Shown here piece after piece: positions 61,549-64,000 of a DNA stretch of 64,000 nucleotides (positions are counted from its first letter, which is position 1; each line of letters opens with the position of its first letter). The position numbers and the translations under genes were made by a program. Source of the stretch: Ruminococcus difficilis (GTDB lineage Bacteria > Bacillota_A > Clostridia > Oscillospirales > Acutalibacteraceae); NCBI RefSeq assembly GCF_016680995.1, contig NZ_JAEQMG010000140.1:1-64000 (forward strand), given 5' to 3'. The notes below the pieces were generated by a model. That model was not told the DNA's origin. It saw only the letters and a program-made list of their open reading frames with translations, and ran no database searches.

Positions 61549-63093
61549 ATGAACAAAGAAACCGTTATTGTCCTCGATTTCGGCGGACAGTACAACCAGC
61601 TTATTGCCAGAAGAGTCCGCGAGTGTAATGTTTACTGCGAGATTCTTCCGTATACGGTTCCGATTGAGAGGATCAAAGAGCTGCAGCCCGCAGGTATTAT
61701 TTTCACGGGCGGCCCCAACAGCGTCTATGACGAAAGCTCTCCGCACTATACGCCCGAGATATTCAAGCTGGGCGTCCCGATTCTCGGCATCTGCTACGGC
61801 TGCCAGCTGATGGCATATTCGCTCGGCGGCAACGTCGTATCCGCGACGGACGACGCGGTCAGCGAGTACGGCAAGACCGTGACCCGCTATGACAATAACA
61901 ACCTGCTCTTCAAGGATATCCCCGCGGAGGGCATTTCATGGATGAGCCACCGCGATTATATCAACGCGGTTCCCGAGGGCTTTGTGATTTCCGCGACGAC
62001 GGATAATTGTCCCGTTGCGGCGATGGCGGATAAGGAGCGCAGGCTCTACGGCGTGCAGTTCCATCCCGAGGTCAACCATACCGAAAACGGCAAGGACATG
62101 ATCCGTTCTTTCCTCTACAACGTCTGCGGCTGCAAGGGCGAATGGAAGATGGAGAGCTTCATCGACACCACCGTCGCGCAGATCCGCGAGCAGGTGGGAG
62201 ATAAGGGCGTCGTGCTCGGACTGTCGGGCGGCGTGGATTCTTCGGTTGCCGCCGCATTGATTTCAAAGGCAATCGGAAAGCAGCTCACCTGCGTCTTTGT
62301 CGACCAAGGACTGATGCGCAAGGACGAGGGCGACTTTGTCGAGCAGACCTTTACCAAGCTCTTTGACATGAACTTTGTCCGCATCAACTGTCAGGAGGAG
62401 TTCCTCTCCAAGCTCAAGGGCGTCAGCGACCCCGAGGAAAAGCGAAAGATTATCGGCACCGAGTTCTATAATGTGTTCTGGAACAAAATCCGTGAGAGCT
62501 ACGGCTCGGGCTTCTTCGCGCAGGGAACGATATATCCCGACCGCATCGAGAGCGGCAAGGGAGACGCGGCAAAAATCAAGACGCATCACAATCAGGTCGG
62601 CGTTCCGAAGGATATCCAGTTTGACGATATCATCGAGCCGCTCAAGGATCTTTTCAAGGACGAGGTCAGAGCGGTAGGAGAGAAGCTCGGCCTGCCGCAT
62701 GATTTGGTATGGAGACAGCCGTTCCCGGGTCCCGGACTCGGCGTGCGAGTGATCGGCGAGGTCACCGCCGAGAAGGTGAGAATTCTGCAGGAAGCCGACG
62801 CAATTCTCCGCGACGAGATGGCGCAGTGCGGCTATGACAAGGAAATGAGCCAGTTTTTCGCGGTTCTTCCGGGCGTCAGAACCGTCGGCGTCATGGGTGA
62901 TTCACGCACCTACAGCGAGCTTGTCGCCATCCGTGCGGTCACGACGGACGACTTTATGACCGCAGACTGGGCAAAGATCCCCTATGAGATTCTCGGCAGG
63001 GTTTCCAACCGCATCATCAACGAGGTCAGCCACGTCAACCGCGTGGTCTATGATATCACCTCCAAGCCGCCGGGCACGGTGGAATGGGAGTAA
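61549..63093 (+). CDS. guaA: GMP synthase (glutamine-hydrolysing)
   Basis: 514 residues from the ATG at 61549, after AAAGGGG; an upstream GTG has no RBS. The glutaminase domain has the nucleophile Cys in GICYGCQLM and the His/Glu in QFHPEVNH. The ATP pyrophosphatase domain has the P-loop LSGGVDSS. The C-terminus KPPGTVEWE is the dimerisation end. It completes the GMP branch. Confidence 0.96.
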   Translation: MNKETVIVLDFGGQYNQLIARRVRECNVYCEILPYTVPIERIKELQPAGIIFTGGPNSVYDESSPHYTPEIFKLGVPILGICYGCQLMAYSLGGNVVSATDDAVSEYGKTVTRYDNNNLLFKDIPAEGISWMSHRDYINAVPEGFVISATTDNCPVAAMADKERRLYGVQFHPEVNHTENGKDMIRSFLYNVCGCKGEWKMESFIDTTVAQIREQVGDKGVVLGLSGGVDSSVAAALISKAIGKQLTCVFVDQGLMRKDEGDFVEQTFTKLFDMNFVRINCQEEFLSKLKGVSDPEEKRKIIGTEFYNVFWNKIRESYGSGFFAQGTIYPDRIESGKGDAAKIKTHHNQVGVPKDIQFDDIIEPLKDLFKDEVRAVGEKLGLPHDLVWRQPFPGPGLGVRVIGEVTAEKVRILQEADAILRDEMAQCGYDKEMSQFFAVLPGVRTVGVMGDSRTYSELVAIRAVTTDDFMTADWAKIPYEILGRVSNRIINEVSHVNRVVYDITSKPPGTVEWE

Positions 63094-63097
63094 CGCC

Positions 63098-64000
63098 ATG
63101 AAAATCGTATTACCCGACGCGCAGACCGTCATTGATAATCTCGTCAGCGCGGAATGTCTGAGAGAGTTCGGTGAGGTAGTGGAATACGGTCTGCTCTCGT
63201 ATGAGGAGATCGCCGAGGCGGTTGCGGACGCGGATATCGTCGTCTGCAACAAAACGCTGATGGACGCGCACACCATGCACCTTGCAAATAAATTAAAATA
63301 TATCGGTCTGTTTGCCACAGGCTATAACAATATCGACGTGGAATACTGCCGCGCACACGGTATCACCGTATGCAACGCGGGTTCCTATTCGACCAACGCG
63401 GTGGCTCAGCATACCTTTGCGCTGATTCTGGAGCACTTCAACCGCGTTGCACAGTACAATCAATATGTACAGGACGGTTTGTGGAAACGCAGCCCGACCT
63501 TTTCACCCTTTGTCTATCCGCTCAACGAGTTAGCGGGAAAGACGCTCGGCGTCGTAGGTTTGGGGGCTATCGGTCAGGCTGTCGCGAGAATCGCAAAAGC
63601 CTTTGAAATGCGCGTGATTGCCTGTAACCGCAGCCCGAAGCACGTCGACGGGGTAGAGCAGGTGAGCTTTGAAACACTCTTGGCGCAGAGTGATGTTGTC
63701 ACTGTACACTGTCCGCTCAATGCCGATTCGCAGGATATGTTCAATCAATCGAGCTTCGCAAAGATGAAGCAGGGAGCGCTGTTTGTCAACACTGCTCGCG
63801 GCGGCGTGATGGTGGAGCAGGATTTGCTCGACGCGCTGGAGAGCGGTCATCTCGGCGGCGCGTGCATTGATACGCTTCGTGTGGAGCCGATGGAGGAGGA
63901 CTGCATTCTCATGGGTGCGAAGAATTGTCTGATGACGCCGCATATCGCATGGGCGCCTGTTGAGACCCGTCAGAGGCTGATGGGTATAGTCGCGGACAAT
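63098..64000 (+). CDS. D-2-hydroxyacid dehydrogenase (glycerate dehydrogenase-like), cut by window edge
   Basis: The first 301 residues; the C-terminus is outside the window. The NAD-binding motif is GVVGLGAIGQAVA. Catalytic Arg is in NTARGG and the His in MTPHIAWAP, with a Glu in RVEPMEED. It starts four bases after guaA. It is probably hydroxypyruvate/glycerate dehydrogenase, but substrate specificity cannot be read directly. Confidence 0.88.
   Translation, partial: MKIVLPDAQTVIDNLVSAECLREFGEVVEYGLLSYEEIAEAVADADIVVCNKTLMDAHTMHLANKLKYIGLFATGYNNIDVEYCRAHGITVCNAGSYSTNAVAQHTFALILEHFNRVAQYNQYVQDGLWKRSPTFSPFVYPLNELAGKTLGVVGLGAIGQAVARIAKAFEMRVIACNRSPKHVDGVEQVSFETLLAQSDVVTVHCPLNADSQDMFNQSSFAKMKQGALFVNTARGGVMVEQDLLDALESGHLGGACIDTLRVEPMEEDCILMGAKNCLMTPHIAWAPVETRQRLMGIVADN

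Overview
The window looks like a chromosomal segment of a strictly anaerobic, Gram-positive gut clostridium of the Ruminococcus/Oscillospiraceae type. I infer this from the complete Rnf complex, pyruvate:ferredoxin oxidoreductase, a glycogen/maltodextrin pathway, four secreted dockerin proteins, spoVAE-like sporulation genes and Firmicutes-type ribosome binding sites and promoters. Host DNA is moderately GC-rich; one block (about 44.25-56.19 kb) is clearly AT-richer. No rRNA and no CRISPR array were seen.

Layout. 1-2.3 kb: glgP (cut by the window edge) and malQ. 2.7-4.1 kb: a wall- or membrane-anchored surface protein. 4.4-9.3 kb: rnfCDGEAB, the ion-pumping ferredoxin:NAD oxidoreductase. 9.3-16.4 kb: housekeeping genes (HAD hydrolases, endonuclease III, OGG1-type glycosylase, a DHHW membrane protein, a Nudix hydrolase, an OPRT-like protein). 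16.5-24.8 kb: cassette 1, with a leftward operon (ABC ATPase, permease, GldG-like, DUF4340-like, leuC, leuD) and rightward spoVAE and a dockerin protein. 24.9-28.5 kb: nifJ (PFOR). 28.8-29.6 kb: two small genes. 30.0-38.1 kb: cassette 2, a paralogous copy of cassette 1 in the same order and orientation. 38.7-44.0 kb: an AraC regulator, a SleB-like protein, a head-to-head pair of apparently 5'-truncated genes, and a two-component system.

44,251-56,193: an integrated mobile element of about 11.9 kb in the 3' end of tRNA-Leu(CAA). It is bounded by an 18-bp direct repeat and has six integrase arm-type repeats at its inner ends. It encodes a tyrosine integrase, an excisionase, a Rep with HUH-endonuclease and SF3-like helicase signatures (the CRESS/pCRESS architecture), an FtsK/TcpA-like ATPase, several unknown small proteins, a DUF3846 protein and a J-domain protein. 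It also carries two secreted dockerin proteins, which look like cargo. 56.5-64 kb: purC-purF-purB-purA-guaA and a partial 2-hydroxyacid dehydrogenase.

How it fits together. PFOR makes reduced ferredoxin and Rnf couples its oxidation to NAD reduction and ion pumping. glgP/malQ feed glucans into this metabolism, and dockerin proteins suggest a cohesin-based surface complex. The two most unusual features are the duplicated leuCD-ABC-spoVAE-dockerin cassette and the CRESS-Rep integrative element carrying dockerin cargo.
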